Assembly: GCF_018835585.1 (NCBI RefSeq)
Contig: NZ_JAHGVE010000008.1
Location: 159,556-223,555, forward strand
From: Pelorhabdus rhamnosifermentans
GTDB taxonomy: Bacteria > Bacillota > Negativicutes > UMGS1260
Reading direction: 5' to 3'
Length of the DNA: 64,000 bases
This document shows positions 31,181-41,024 of the stretch, in pieces. Numbering within the stretch: position 1 is the stretch's first letter; every line of letters starts with the position of its first letter. The position numbers were made by a program, and so were the translations under genes. The notes beneath the pieces were generated by a model. It was given only the letters and a program-made list of their open reading frames with translations, was not told the DNA's origin and did not search any database.

Positions 31181-32377
31181 TTGAATCGAAAGTATGTTTA
31201 TTTATTAGCAATAGCACATTTCTCCTGCGATATTGCTACTGGAGCATTACCAGCTATTCTGCCGTTTTTTGTTTCGCAATACGGAATGGATTATAGTTCG
31301 GCGGCTGGACTCATGTTTGCTTCTTGCTTTTTGTCGTCAATCGTTCAGCCAGCGTTCGGATGGTTGGCAGACCAAAAGTCGCAAACGTGGTTTATGTCGT
31401 TAGGAATCTTACTGTCCGGAGTAGCTATGGGAATGGCGGGCTTATTTAGAAACTATTGGATTATTTTTACGGTCATAACGTTGAGCGGAATTGGGAGTGC
31501 CATTTTTCATCCGGAAGCGGCGCGTATGGTTAACAAGGTTTCCGGCAATAACAGAGGAATGGCATTGAGTATCTTCTCAGTTGGCGGTAACAGTGGTTTT
31601 GCCATTGGCCCGATGATCGTTGTTGCTTCCATTGCAACGTATAGCATGAAAGGAACGGCAGTATTATGTTTGGTAGCCATTATCATGGCTATAATTTTAA
31701 TGGTGCTTGTTCCAAAAATGAAAGCAGAAATTGCTCAGGTAACAGCTTTAGGAAACCAAGCTGCCGAAAAAGCTAGTGAGAAAGAAAAGAATGGAAAGAA
31801 CGACTGGAAAGCATTTGGTCATCTAACCTTATTGATTATTTGCAGTTCAATTGTTATCTGTGGATTAAGAAGTTTTATTCCACTTTATTGGGTAGATGTT
31901 CTGGGGCTTTCCGCTGCAGCGGCTGGTTCGGCATTAACATTACTCTTTACTCTCGGGGTGGTGACCACATTGATTGGGGGAATGATGGCAGACAAGTTCG
32001 GCTATCTAAAAATTGTTCGGATGAGTTATGTTCTTTTAGCACCAATGGTAGCACTCTTGTCGCAGACGAAGGATCCGATTATAGGGTATTTACTAATGGT
32101 ACCGATCGGGTTTGCTATGTTTTCGCCATTCAGCTCAGTTATTGTATTGGGGCAAAGTTATTTAGCACGCAGCATTGGTTTTGCTTCTGGTGTCACGATG
32201 GGGCTTTCATTTAGCGTTGGAGGTGTGATTGTTCCACTGATTGGCTGGTTTGCTGACAGTCATGGTTTGACGGCCACGATGGAACTTTTGACAGCGTTCG
32301 CCGTGTTTGCCGCATTATTTTCATTCTTTTTGCCAACCCCGGAAGGCAAGGAAAAGACAGTGGCGTCAAGTTGTTAA
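31181..32377 (+). CDS. MFS transporter, fosmidomycin-resistance (Fsr)-like
   Basis: 398 residues, 12 membrane segments. HFSCDIATGALPAILPFF at the N-terminus, QPAFGWLADQ as the loop 2-3 motif, and IFHPEAARMV in the fifth segment are characteristic of the Fsr group. It begins with TTG at 31181, after AAGGACGG. A MarR-type repressor gene is just upstream, as is common for drug exporters. Export of a toxic compound is likely; the natural substrate is unknown. Confidence 0.87.
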   Translation: MNRKYVYLLAIAHFSCDIATGALPAILPFFVSQYGMDYSSAAGLMFASCFLSSIVQPAFGWLADQKSQTWFMSLGILLSGVAMGMAGLFRNYWIIFTVITLSGIGSAIFHPEAARMVNKVSGNNRGMALSIFSVGGNSGFAIGPMIVVASIATYSMKGTAVLCLVAIIMAIILMVLVPKMKAEIAQVTALGNQAAEKASEKEKNGKNDWKAFGHLTLLIICSSIVICGLRSFIPLYWVDVLGLSAAAAGSALTLLFTLGVVTTLIGGMMADKFGYLKIVRMSYVLLAPMVALLSQTKDPIIGYLLMVPIGFAMFSPFSSVIVLGQSYLARSIGFASGVTMGLSFSVGGVIVPLIGWFADSHGLTATMELLTAFAVFAALFSFFLPTPEGKEKTVASSC

Positions 32378-32431
32378 TAGCCACTTGGCAGTGCACTAAT
32401 CTATAAATTTATTTTGAAAGGAATGATTATA

Positions 32432-32608
32432 GTGGCGAATAAAATTTGTCACAGTATATATTGCGATTATGAACGTAAAATAAACGAAATAATTTATTCT
32501 GATAAAGAGTATTATAAAGAATCTTATAAAAGGTCTGATAATGTTATTCTTATAGTCGGTACATTTATTACAGCTTTGGTATTTATCGGAACTGGACTTT
32601 ACTTTTAA
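32432..32608 (+). CDS. Small single-membrane-segment protein
   Basis: 58 residues from the GTG at 32432: a hydrophilic N-terminal half with two Cys (ICHSIYCDYE) and a C-terminal membrane helix (VILIVGTFITALVFIGTGLY). AAAGGA lies 9 bases upstream. The ribosome-binding context and the build resemble the small protein at 60299. No family is recognised. Confidence 0.6.
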   Translation: MANKICHSIYCDYERKINEIIYSDKEYYKESYKRSDNVILIVGTFITALVFIGTGLYF

Positions 32609-32624
32609 TTACTAAATAACAATA

Positions 32625-32665
32625 GAACCCGTGCTTAGCATATCATATAAGCTAAGCATAGGTTC
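32625..32665 (+). terminator. Hairpin after the small membrane protein
   Basis: GAACCCGTGCTTAGC pairs with GCTAAGCATAGGTTC (one mismatch) around an 11-base loop. No T tract follows. Confidence 0.5.
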
Positions 32666-32778
32666 CGAGGGAACAACCTTCAGAAGTATTTTTCCTGCTG
32701 ATGTTCATCCCCAACATAGTAGTGACAGGGAATAAAAACAGGGGGGCAGGCACAGCTAACAAATGATTCATAATAGGG

Positions 32779-32820
32779 AAACAGCTATTTGTCTAGTTAC
32801 AGACAAATAGCTGTTTTTGT
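32779..32820 (+). terminator. Rho-independent terminator
   Basis: AACAGCTATTTGTCT pairs perfectly with AGACAAATAGCTGTT over a 6-base loop, followed by TTTGTTTT. The rest of the gap 32609-33058 has no recognised gene; only short non-initiated frames are seen before glgP. Confidence 0.8.
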
Positions 32821-33058
32821 TTTGAAGTAAGATTAGCAAGGCACTGCGAGTAATAGTTTTGTAGATTCGCAGTAGCGGTTATTACCTTTAGCATCAAAAG
32901 ATGAATTAAAAAACATAAATTGAGAAGTTGCTGAACAAAATAGTACGGCAGGGAGGAGAGCTATAAAGACAAGCTTATGAACTGATTAAGTATAAATATC
33001 GGCGGGACAATTATCAGTTGTTATATAGTAAATTATGTTTAGAAACAGGAGGAAACAA

Positions 33059-35656
33059 ATGATGTCTAACAGCAAAGAATTGTCTAGCAAGACAGTTACT
33101 GAAACGGAGAGCGTAGCTATAACTTTTGGCGATGAAGTGGAATTGAGCGATCATGATGCCAAGGAAGGCTTAAAGGCAAATTTTTTAGCTAGATTAAATA
33201 GTTTGCATGGAAAAGCATTAGCTGAGTCTTCTGATTGGGAAACGTATAGCGCGTTAGCCAGCGTCGTGCGGGACTACATCAGTAAAGATTGGATTGCTAC
33301 TAAAAAATATTATGCCGATAATAATGTTAAACAGGTGTATTATTTTTCAATAGAATTTTTGTTGGGACGACTATTAGAGTCTAATCTTTTAAATCTCGGA
33401 ATTCAGGGTGTTTGCCATGATGCATTAGATGAGTTGGGGGTAAACTGGGCTCAATTAGAAGCACAAGAAGAAGATGCGGGTCTTGGTAATGGTGGACTTG
33501 GACGTTTAGCTGCCTGCTACCTTGATTCCATGGCCTCTGAACATATTGCGGGGCACGGTTGCGGAATACGTTACAGCTATGGACTTTTTGAACAAAATAT
33601 TGTCAACGGTTATCAACAGGAGTATCCGGACAATTGGTTAAAAAATGGCTATTCATGGGAATACCGGCGACCGGGCGAAGCAGTAGAGGTTAAGTTTGGT
33701 GGCAATGTACGGATGCGATTGAATGGTAAGACGGATTATATTTATGAAAATTATGAATCCATCATGGCAGTTCCTTATGATGTACCGATCGTTGGTTACC
33801 ATAACCATATTGTTAATACTCTGAGGCTGTGGAGTGCAGAAGAAAGACTAAAAGATTTAGTATGCCCAGTGCGGGGAGATTGTCAGCAAACCATTGAATC
33901 CATTCATACCGTACAGAAGATCTCTAATGTTCTTTACCCTGATGATAGTTCTTATGAAGGCCAACTTCTCAGACTCAAGCAAGAGTACTTTCTGGTGTCA
34001 GCAGGTCTGCAAAGCATTGTCCGTAATTATAAAGCGGCAAATCCCGATATAAGGCAATTTTCTAATAAAGCGGCAATCCATATTAATGACACGCATCCGG
34101 CACTGGCTGTTCCTGAATTGATGAGGATATTGATGGATGAAGAGAGACTCGGATGGGATGAATCCTGGGATATTGTTACAAAAACAATATCTTATACTAA
34201 CCATACGATCCTGCCGGAGGCACTGGAAAAATGGCCGGTACAAATGTTGAAAACTTTGTTGCCGCGTATTTTTATGATTATAAATGAAATCAATGAGCGG
34301 TATTGTAAGGCGCTGTGGGAAAAATATCCTGGCGAATGGAATCACATTCATCGTATGGCAGTTCTTGCTGATGAAAAAGTTCATATGGCCCATCTGGCAA
34401 TTGTCGGAAGTCATAGTGTAAATGGGGTAGCGAAACTTCATACCAGAATTCTCAAAGAGCAGGTTATGGGGGATTTTTATCAATTCTATCCCGATAAATT
34501 TCGAAATATAACGAATGGCGTTACGCATCGGCGTTGGCTTATCTTGAATAATCCAGAACTGACGAAACTGCTGAACGACACGATTGGGCCACGCTGGATA
34601 GAATACCCCTGTGATATGGTACGGCTAATGAAATATGCTGATGATGCCGGTTTCCAGCACGATGTTGCCAAAGTGAAACTTCAGAAGAAATTGGTATTGG
34701 CTCAACACATTAAAAATAGATATGGCATAGCAGTTGATGTGGATTCAATTTTTGATGTGCACGTAAAACGTATTCATTCCTATAAGCGGCAGATTATGAA
34801 TGTGCTGCATATCATGAATTTATACAACAGGCTAAAAGAAGTTCCATCGCTTGATATTGTGCCACGTACCTTTATTTTTGGCGGAAAGGCCGCTGCAGGC
34901 TACTTTGAGGCTAAATGCACGATTAAGTTGATTCATGCCCTGGCTGACGTGATAAACAATGATAAAAGCATTTGTGACAAAATGAAAGTAGTATTTATTG
35001 AAAACTATAATGTTTCATTAGCTGAACGGATTATTCCTGCGGCAGATGTCAGTGAACAGATTCCTACTGCCAGTCGTGAGGCCTGCGGAACAGGAAATAT
35101 GAAATTTATGATGAGCGGCGCTGTTACCATTGGGACACTGGACGGAGCTAATATAGAAATTCGTGATGTCGTGGGCAATGACAATATCATTATTTTCGGA
35201 CTGACCGCTCAGGAAGTACTGGATTATTACAACCATGGCGGCTATTGTTCATGGGATATCTATAATAGTGATCGCAGGGTAAAAACCGTTATGGAACAGC
35301 TTATTAACGGCTTTTTACCGGTGGGACGGGAAGAATTTCGAGTATTATATGAGTCCTTACTGCAACACAATGACCAATACTTTGTTCTCAAAGATTTCGC
35401 CGCTTATGTTGATGCTCAGAAGTTACTCGAAAGCCGGTATCGGGATCATAAAATGTGGTCAAAAATGTGTATAGCTAATATTGCACATTCAGGTAGATTT
35501 GCCGGAGATCGGGTATTTGCTGAATATGCTATGAAGATTTGGAAAGTACGGCCGAATGTTCCTGTCCGCTGCGATTGTTCGGAAGACGAATTTACTAGTT
35601 CTTATCATACGGGATGCAAGCGTCTAAGTCAGTTAAGCGGCATGTTATTGCAATAG
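33059..35656 (+). CDS. glgP: Glycogen/starch phosphorylase
   Basis: 865 residues, the normal size. The text DAGLGNGGLGRLAACYLDS near residue 140 and the PLP-site region SREACGTGNMKFMMSGA (Lys at about residue 680) are diagnostic. It splits alpha-1,4-glucan with phosphate to glucose-1-phosphate. The ATG at 33059 has AGGAGG 6 bases upstream; the longer frame from 33035 overlaps that site. It starts a glycogen group with a GH13-GH77 fusion, a lone starch-binding domain and glgC. The amylase gene begins 14 bases after the stop, so they are one operon. Confidence 0.95.
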   Translation: MMSNSKELSSKTVTETESVAITFGDEVELSDHDAKEGLKANFLARLNSLHGKALAESSDWETYSALASVVRDYISKDWIATKKYYADNNVKQVYYFSIEFLLGRLLESNLLNLGIQGVCHDALDELGVNWAQLEAQEEDAGLGNGGLGRLAACYLDSMASEHIAGHGCGIRYSYGLFEQNIVNGYQQEYPDNWLKNGYSWEYRRPGEAVEVKFGGNVRMRLNGKTDYIYENYESIMAVPYDVPIVGYHNHIVNTLRLWSAEERLKDLVCPVRGDCQQTIESIHTVQKISNVLYPDDSSYEGQLLRLKQEYFLVSAGLQSIVRNYKAANPDIRQFSNKAAIHINDTHPALAVPELMRILMDEERLGWDESWDIVTKTISYTNHTILPEALEKWPVQMLKTLLPRIFMIINEINERYCKALWEKYPGEWNHIHRMAVLADEKVHMAHLAIVGSHSVNGVAKLHTRILKEQVMGDFYQFYPDKFRNITNGVTHRRWLILNNPELTKLLNDTIGPRWIEYPCDMVRLMKYADDAGFQHDVAKVKLQKKLVLAQHIKNRYGIAVDVDSIFDVHVKRIHSYKRQIMNVLHIMNLYNRLKEVPSLDIVPRTFIFGGKAAAGYFEAKCTIKLIHALADVINNDKSICDKMKVVFIENYNVSLAERIIPAADVSEQIPTASREACGTGNMKFMMSGAVTIGTLDGANIEIRDVVGNDNIIIFGLTAQEVLDYYNHGGYCSWDIYNSDRRVKTVMEQLINGFLPVGREEFRVLYESLLQHNDQYFVLKDFAAYVDAQKLLESRYRDHKMWSKMCIANIAHSGRFAGDRVFAEYAMKIWKVRPNVPVRCDCSEDEFTSSYHTGCKRLSQLSGMLLQ

Positions 35657-35670
35657 GCCAAGGGAGTGAG

Positions 35671-38600
35671 ATGATCATTGTGAAACAAGCTTTGATTTTC
35701 CATAATTCGCAGGAAATAGCTTTTCGCAGCCCCTTTGGGGCTGTTTCTTGTAAACAAAAGATATTGTTGAAGTTGAGGGTTGAATCAGAAAAAGTGCCTG
35801 AGACTGTGCTGTTGAGAATTTGGCAGGATGGTGTTGGCGAAACCATTACAACTATGGAGCAGATGCAAGTCAATGGTGATTGTCGGACATATCAGGTTCA
35901 AATCTCAGCTCCAAGTAATTCAGGAGTTTTATGGTATTATTTTATGGTGACATTAGAGGGTATACAGCGTTACTATGGCAATAATGCCGCTATTTTAGGC
36001 GGAATCGGACAAATCTATGATGCTCCACCACCTTCTTACCAGATTACAGTATTTAAAAAGGGTCTGAACACGCCAAATTGGTTTAAAGAAGCGGTTATGT
36101 ATCAAATTTTTCCTGATAGATTTTATAATGGTGAGCCTGACGGCAAAATTCTTAATCCTAAGAAAGGCAGTGTGATCCATAGCGATTGGGGAAATACTCC
36201 ATATTATATTAGGGATGTGGATACTAAGCGGATCGTGTCTTATGATTTTTTTGGCGGTAATCTTCGGGGCGTTATGGCCAAACTTTCCTATCTTAAGGAA
36301 CTGGGTATTAGCGTTATTTATTTTAATCCGATTTTTGAAGCAGCCAGTAACCACCGTTATGATACGGGTGATTATAAAAAAATTGATCCGATGCTGGGCG
36401 ATAACCAACTGTTTGCCGAGTTGTGTGCGAAGGCTAGAAAGTTAGGTATTACAGTGATCCTTGATGGTGTATTTAGTCATACCGGCAGTGATAGTGTGTA
36501 TTTTAACCGGGAGGGACGCTATCTGGGGACAGGTGCTTACCAGTCTCCAGATTCCCCTTATTATAAATGGTATCGGTTTATTGATTATCCTAACGTTTAT
36601 GAATCTTGGTGGGGAATTGATACTCTTCCGAATGTCGAAGAAACGGAACCTTCCTATGTAGATTTTATCATCGAAGGCGAAGACAGTGTGGTAAAATATT
36701 GGCTTAAGCAAGGTACTAAAGGCTGGCGTCTCGATGTGGTGGATGAGCTTCCTGAGCAATTTGTAAAAAAACTGTATAAGACTTTAAAAGCTGCTGACCC
36801 CGAAGCTGTTCTCATCGGTGAAGTGTGGGAAGACGCTTCACGTAAAACTAGTTACGGACAATTGCGTCAGTATTTGCAGGGCGAAGAGTTGGACTCGGTA
36901 ATGAATTATCCATTGCGGAAAGCGTTGTTGGACTTTGTGTTGGGCTATGTTGATGCTCAATATACTCATCAAGTTCTGATGAGTATGTGTGAAAATTATC
37001 CTAAAGAAATTTTTTATGCACTGATGAATTTTTTAGGAACTCATGATGTTCCACGGGTGCTTACATTGTTAGGTGAAGCTCCACCAGATAGTGAATTATC
37101 AATTGCCGAGCAGGCCCAATATCGGCTGAGTGCTAAGCAGAAAGAACTAGCTATAGCGCGACTGAAAATGCTAGTGTTATGGCAGATGACGTTTCCAGGT
37201 GTGCCCTGTATTTATTATGGCGATGAGGCTGGAGTCGAAGGATATATAGATCCTTTTAATCGCGGAACCTATCCTTGGGATCATGAGGATGGAGATTTGC
37301 AGGCCTGGTATAGACAAATTATTGGCTATCGGAACAAATATGACGCTTTACGGACTGGTCAATGGATTATTATAAAAGCTGAGGCTGATGTATATGCTTA
37401 TGTTCGCCGAATTGTTGGTGGGCGAGATGTATTTGGACAAATCAAGGCTGATAATACGTTTTTAGTAGCTTTTAACCGCAATAAAAACCAAGCGTTAACA
37501 GTAGAACTGGATGTTCGCCCGTGGTGCCGAGGGTCTATGATAGATGTTTTGAATAAGGATGTCAATATTTCCGTCAAAAGTGGAAAAATAGTTATCACGT
37601 TACAGCCCTTGGAAGGAAAGCTGTTGTTGCAGGTGGAAAAATCTGCTTTTAAGCGGGAATGCGGCGTGCTGCTCCATCCTACATCTCTGCCTTCTCAATA
37701 CGGTATAGGTGATTTAGGTGAAGAAGCTTATGATTTTATTAATTTTCTTCATGAAGGAAAACAAAAAAATTGGCAGATTCTTCCGCTGAATCCAGTAGGA
37801 TTTGGCGAATCTCCTTATCAGTGCTTGTCGGCTTTTGCTGGCAATCATTATTTGATCTCGTTGGACAGGCTTGTCAAAGATGGACTGTTGTCGGCGATGG
37901 AAGTCAAAGCTCATCCAATATTTGATCAGGATAAGGTGAATTTTGATAAGGTAAAAATCTTTAAAGAAGAACTGCTGCGACGAGCTTTTTGTATTTTCGG
38001 GAAGCAGGAACCGCCAGCTATATACGGAAAATTTGTAAAAGAAAACAGTAGTTGGCTCGATAATTATGCTCTGTTTATGACACTTAAACAGTATTTTGGT
38101 GGTCGGCCGTGGAATTTATGGCCCAAAGATATTGCCTCCAGGGTGAAGGAAGCAGTTGAATATTACCAAAAGTTGTTGGCACCAGAAATTAACTATCACC
38201 GATTTTTGCAATACGTCTTTTTTACACAATGGTCGAAACTTAAACATCACGCTAAAATCAAAAAGGTAAAAATTATTGGTGATTTGCCTATTTTTGTTTC
38301 GTATGACAGCAGCGACGTTTGGTCTAATCCAGAACTTTTTGAACTGGATGAAGAACGGCTGCCAGTCAAGGTAGCGGGAGTACCCCCAGACTATTTCAGT
38401 GCAAACGGCCAATTGTGGGGAAATCCTCATTATCGCTGGGATAGAATGGCGCAAAACGATTATAAATGGTGGCGGGAAAGGTTTAGTATTCTAATAAATT
38501 TGGTAGATGTTATTCGTATTGACCATTTCCGTGGCTTCGAGTCTTATTGGGAGATATCGCAGGGAGAAACTACGGCTGTAAACGGACGGTGGGTCAAGGG

Positions 38601-39144
38601 GCCGGGGGCCAGCTTTTTTACCGTTATGCAGAAATACTTGGGTGAACTTCCGATTATAAGCGAAGATTTGGGCATCATTACGCCAGAGGTAGATGATCTG
38701 AAAAATGAGTTCTATTTTCCTGGCATGAAAGTGTTACATTTTGCTTTTAACAGGGACGAGGCAGGCGAATGTATGCCGCTTATGTGTGAAAAAAATACCG
38801 CCATTTATACCGGCACCCATGATAATGATACGACCGTAGGTTGGTATAAATACGTTTTGACTGCCGCGCCTTGTGTGGCTGAGTGCGTAAATAAGCTACT
38901 GCAGTTTGAGGATGGTCAGACATCTGGTGAACTGTGCTGGAAACTAATTGAAATGGCTTATGCGAGTAATGCCAATACGGTCATTATTCCCATGCAGGAT
39001 ATTCTCTGCCTGGGTGGTGAGGCTCGCATGAATTTTCCCGGCACAATAGGTGATGCAAACTGGGCATGGCGTTGCCGAAAAGCTACCCTAACCGACAAGC
39101 TAGCCGGACAGCTTGCTGAGCTTGCGACAAGATATAACAGGTAA
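35671..39144 (+). CDS. Two-enzyme fusion: GH13 alpha-amylase/pullulanase-type plus GH77 4-alpha-glucanotransferase
   Basis: 1157 residues. Residues 1-130 are a beta-sandwich N-domain, then a GH13 barrel with nucleophile Asp355 (GWRLDVVDE), acid/base Glu384 (LIGEVWED) and Asp459 (LGTHDVPR), ending in a C-domain. From about residue 660 a full GH77 domain follows (GVLLHPTSLPSQYGIGDLG), with nucleophile near Asp951 (IRIDHFRG), Glu998 (ISEDLGIITPE) and YTGTHDNDT. Both halves have all catalytic residues. Hydrolysis or debranching of glucan and disproportionation of the oligomers could thus occur in one protein, feeding GlgP. No signal peptide is seen, so it is cytoplasmic. Confidence 0.93.
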   Translation: MIIVKQALIFHNSQEIAFRSPFGAVSCKQKILLKLRVESEKVPETVLLRIWQDGVGETITTMEQMQVNGDCRTYQVQISAPSNSGVLWYYFMVTLEGIQRYYGNNAAILGGIGQIYDAPPPSYQITVFKKGLNTPNWFKEAVMYQIFPDRFYNGEPDGKILNPKKGSVIHSDWGNTPYYIRDVDTKRIVSYDFFGGNLRGVMAKLSYLKELGISVIYFNPIFEAASNHRYDTGDYKKIDPMLGDNQLFAELCAKARKLGITVILDGVFSHTGSDSVYFNREGRYLGTGAYQSPDSPYYKWYRFIDYPNVYESWWGIDTLPNVEETEPSYVDFIIEGEDSVVKYWLKQGTKGWRLDVVDELPEQFVKKLYKTLKAADPEAVLIGEVWEDASRKTSYGQLRQYLQGEELDSVMNYPLRKALLDFVLGYVDAQYTHQVLMSMCENYPKEIFYALMNFLGTHDVPRVLTLLGEAPPDSELSIAEQAQYRLSAKQKELAIARLKMLVLWQMTFPGVPCIYYGDEAGVEGYIDPFNRGTYPWDHEDGDLQAWYRQIIGYRNKYDALRTGQWIIIKAEADVYAYVRRIVGGRDVFGQIKADNTFLVAFNRNKNQALTVELDVRPWCRGSMIDVLNKDVNISVKSGKIVITLQPLEGKLLLQVEKSAFKRECGVLLHPTSLPSQYGIGDLGEEAYDFINFLHEGKQKNWQILPLNPVGFGESPYQCLSAFAGNHYLISLDRLVKDGLLSAMEVKAHPIFDQDKVNFDKVKIFKEELLRRAFCIFGKQEPPAIYGKFVKENSSWLDNYALFMTLKQYFGGRPWNLWPKDIASRVKEAVEYYQKLLAPEINYHRFLQYVFFTQWSKLKHHAKIKKVKIIGDLPIFVSYDSSDVWSNPELFELDEERLPVKVAGVPPDYFSANGQLWGNPHYRWDRMAQNDYKWWRERFSILINLVDVIRIDHFRGFESYWEISQGETTAVNGRWVKGPGASFFTVMQKYLGELPIISEDLGIITPEVDDLKNEFYFPGMKVLHFAFNRDEAGECMPLMCEKNTAIYTGTHDNDTTVGWYKYVLTAAPCVAECVNKLLQFEDGQTSGELCWKLIEMAYASNANTVIIPMQDILCLGGEARMNFPGTIGDANWAWRCRKATLTDKLAGQLAELATRYNR

Positions 39145-39280
39145 CTATCCGCAAGTCAATCCCAGTTTGATCGTATTGAATTATTTAAAATTAAAAGTGG
39201 CAAAATTAGTAATGGTTCTTTTAGGTATCTTAAAAAAAAGAACTAGGCACAATAAGAATATTATGAAAGGAGGAATTTTT

Positions 39281-39598
39281 ATGTTCAAGGCTGCGAGTAA
39301 AAAATATTTATCCAATGGTGTTATTGTTAAACCCAGTAATCCTGAAAAATATCAGAATGTGACCATTGTTTACAATGGATTACTAGCTCAGAGTGGGGCT
39401 TGTGAGGTATACGCACATGTCGGTTTCGGTAAACATTGGCAAGGCAGCCGGGACATTAAAATGATTCGCACTTCTTCTGGTTTTGAAGCAACAATTCAAG
39501 CGGCAAATGCGGATTCTTTGAATGTTGCTTTTAAAGATCCAATTAATAATTGGGATAATAATTCCTGTATGAATTATAGCTTTAATATCAAAAATTAG
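39281..39598 (+). CDS. Stand-alone starch-binding domain protein (CBM25/53-like)
   Basis: 105 residues, almost only one carbohydrate-binding domain: VTIVYNGLLAQSGACEVYAH, GFGKHWQGSRDIKM and INNWDNNSCMNYSFNI follow the CBM25/CBM53 pattern with conserved aromatic residues. There is no signal peptide and no catalytic domain. The ATG at 39281 is preceded by AAAGGAGG. It lies between the amylase/glucanotransferase fusion and glgC and may bind glycogen granules in the cytoplasm, as a scaffold or regulator; that role is inference. Confidence 0.75.
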   Translation: MFKAASKKYLSNGVIVKPSNPEKYQNVTIVYNGLLAQSGACEVYAHVGFGKHWQGSRDIKMIRTSSGFEATIQAANADSLNVAFKDPINNWDNNSCMNYSFNIKN

Positions 39599-39613
39599 TA
39601 ATAAATAATCGTC

Positions 39614-39641
39614 GAAAAGGCATGAATTATCATGTCTTTTC
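39614..39641 (+). terminator. Hairpin before glgC
   Basis: GAAAAGGCATG pairs with CATGTCTTTTC around six bases, ending in a T-containing stretch; partial terminator between the CBM gene and glgC. Confidence 0.5.
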
Positions 39642-39670
39642 AATCATTTTAAGCTATTCTGGGGTGAAAT

Positions 39671-40828
39671 ATGACTAAGAAAGAATGCCTTTCTATAATC
39701 TTGGCAGGTGGCCAAGGGACTCGTCTAGCGGCACTGACAACCCAAATTGCTAAGCCAGCCATACCATTTGGCGGCAGATATCGTCTAATTGACTTTACTT
39801 TGAGCAACTGTTATAACTCAGGTATTGATACTGTCGGTGTGCTGACTTCCAGCTGTCCGTTTAAGCTGGATAATCAAATTAGTACAGGACGGCAACCTGA
39901 ACTGTATTGTACCCCTTGTACGATACACACACTTCCGCCTATTGACGGAAGCGATTTATATGATGGTACAGCTAACGCTGTATACAAGAACATAGACTTT
40001 ATTGAACGGTTTTCTCCAGAATATGTTCTTATCCTATCTGGAGATCACATCTATAGAATGGACTATAATCTGCTTCTGAGTTACCACAAGAGTAAGGGAG
40101 CTGTTGCAACTATTGCCACTGTTAAGGTTCCATGGGCTGAAGTATCGCGGTTTGGGATTTTAGGGACCCATTCCAATGGTGCCATCGAAGATTTTACTGA
40201 GAAACCTACTTTTCCCAGAAATAATACTGCTTCAATGGGGGTTTATATATTTTCCTGGTCTAAATTAAAATATTATCTAAAAATGGATCAGGAAAATTCA
40301 AGTTCTAGTCATGACTTTGGGAAGAATATTATTCCCGCTATGATTGCTCATGAGGAAGCAATGTTTGCTTATCCTTTCAATGGCTATTGGAAGGATGTAG
40401 GAACAGTGGCTAGTTTGTATGAAGCACATATGGACCTGCTATCAGATCCACCCGGTTTTGACATTGAGGATATGACGTGGCCCATATATTCCACCTTACC
40501 ACTCATAACGGCGAGTATTGATCATTCAAAGCGATCACTGATTAGTGACGGGTCTTCTATTTTGGGACAAATAGATGGCTCTATTATATTTGCCGATTCG
40601 TACATCGGTAAAAGGGCTAAAGTTAAAAATTCAGTGATCATGCCAGGAGCGTACATCGGCATTGACGCATATATTGAAAATGCTATTATTGGGCCAGCAG
40701 CCATTGTGGAAAATGGCTGTACTGTGTATGGCGATTTGAACCAATCATTACCTATTGCTATTGTTGGCGAGAAAGCCGTCGTATCCGTGAAAAAGGACAA
40801 TTGCATTGTAAATCAAAATTGCAGATGA
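39671..40828 (+). CDS. glgC: Glucose-1-phosphate adenylyltransferase (ADP-glucose pyrophosphorylase)
   Basis: 385 residues. IILAGGQGTRLAALT is the nucleotide-binding motif, FGGRYRLIDFTLSNC follows, LSGDHIYRMDY carries the catalytic Asp, and FTEKP the glucose-1-phosphate Lys. The C-terminal part is a left-handed beta-helix with repeated hexapeptides. It makes ADP-glucose for glycogen synthesis. Glycogen synthase and branching enzyme are not in the window, so they must be coded elsewhere. The start has only GGGGTGA upstream. Confidence 0.92.
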   Translation: MTKKECLSIILAGGQGTRLAALTTQIAKPAIPFGGRYRLIDFTLSNCYNSGIDTVGVLTSSCPFKLDNQISTGRQPELYCTPCTIHTLPPIDGSDLYDGTANAVYKNIDFIERFSPEYVLILSGDHIYRMDYNLLLSYHKSKGAVATIATVKVPWAEVSRFGILGTHSNGAIEDFTEKPTFPRNNTASMGVYIFSWSKLKYYLKMDQENSSSSHDFGKNIIPAMIAHEEAMFAYPFNGYWKDVGTVASLYEAHMDLLSDPPGFDIEDMTWPIYSTLPLITASIDHSKRSLISDGSSILGQIDGSIIFADSYIGKRAKVKNSVIMPGAYIGIDAYIENAIIGPAAIVENGCTVYGDLNQSLPIAIVGEKAVVSVKKDNCIVNQNCR

Positions 40829-41024
40829 AAACTGCAATCTATATGGAGATTATCACAGCATTTATTTAAATGGAAGTATTCGAGTCATGAGCACACGTAA
40901 TGTGTTTCTAACCGGTTCTAGTATACCTTTTGGCATACTACACAAAATAAGAAAAGTAAATAATTCAAATTTAAAAAGGGAGGTAACCAGATGATAGAGC
41001 TTGAATCTCTGTTAACGACAGGGA

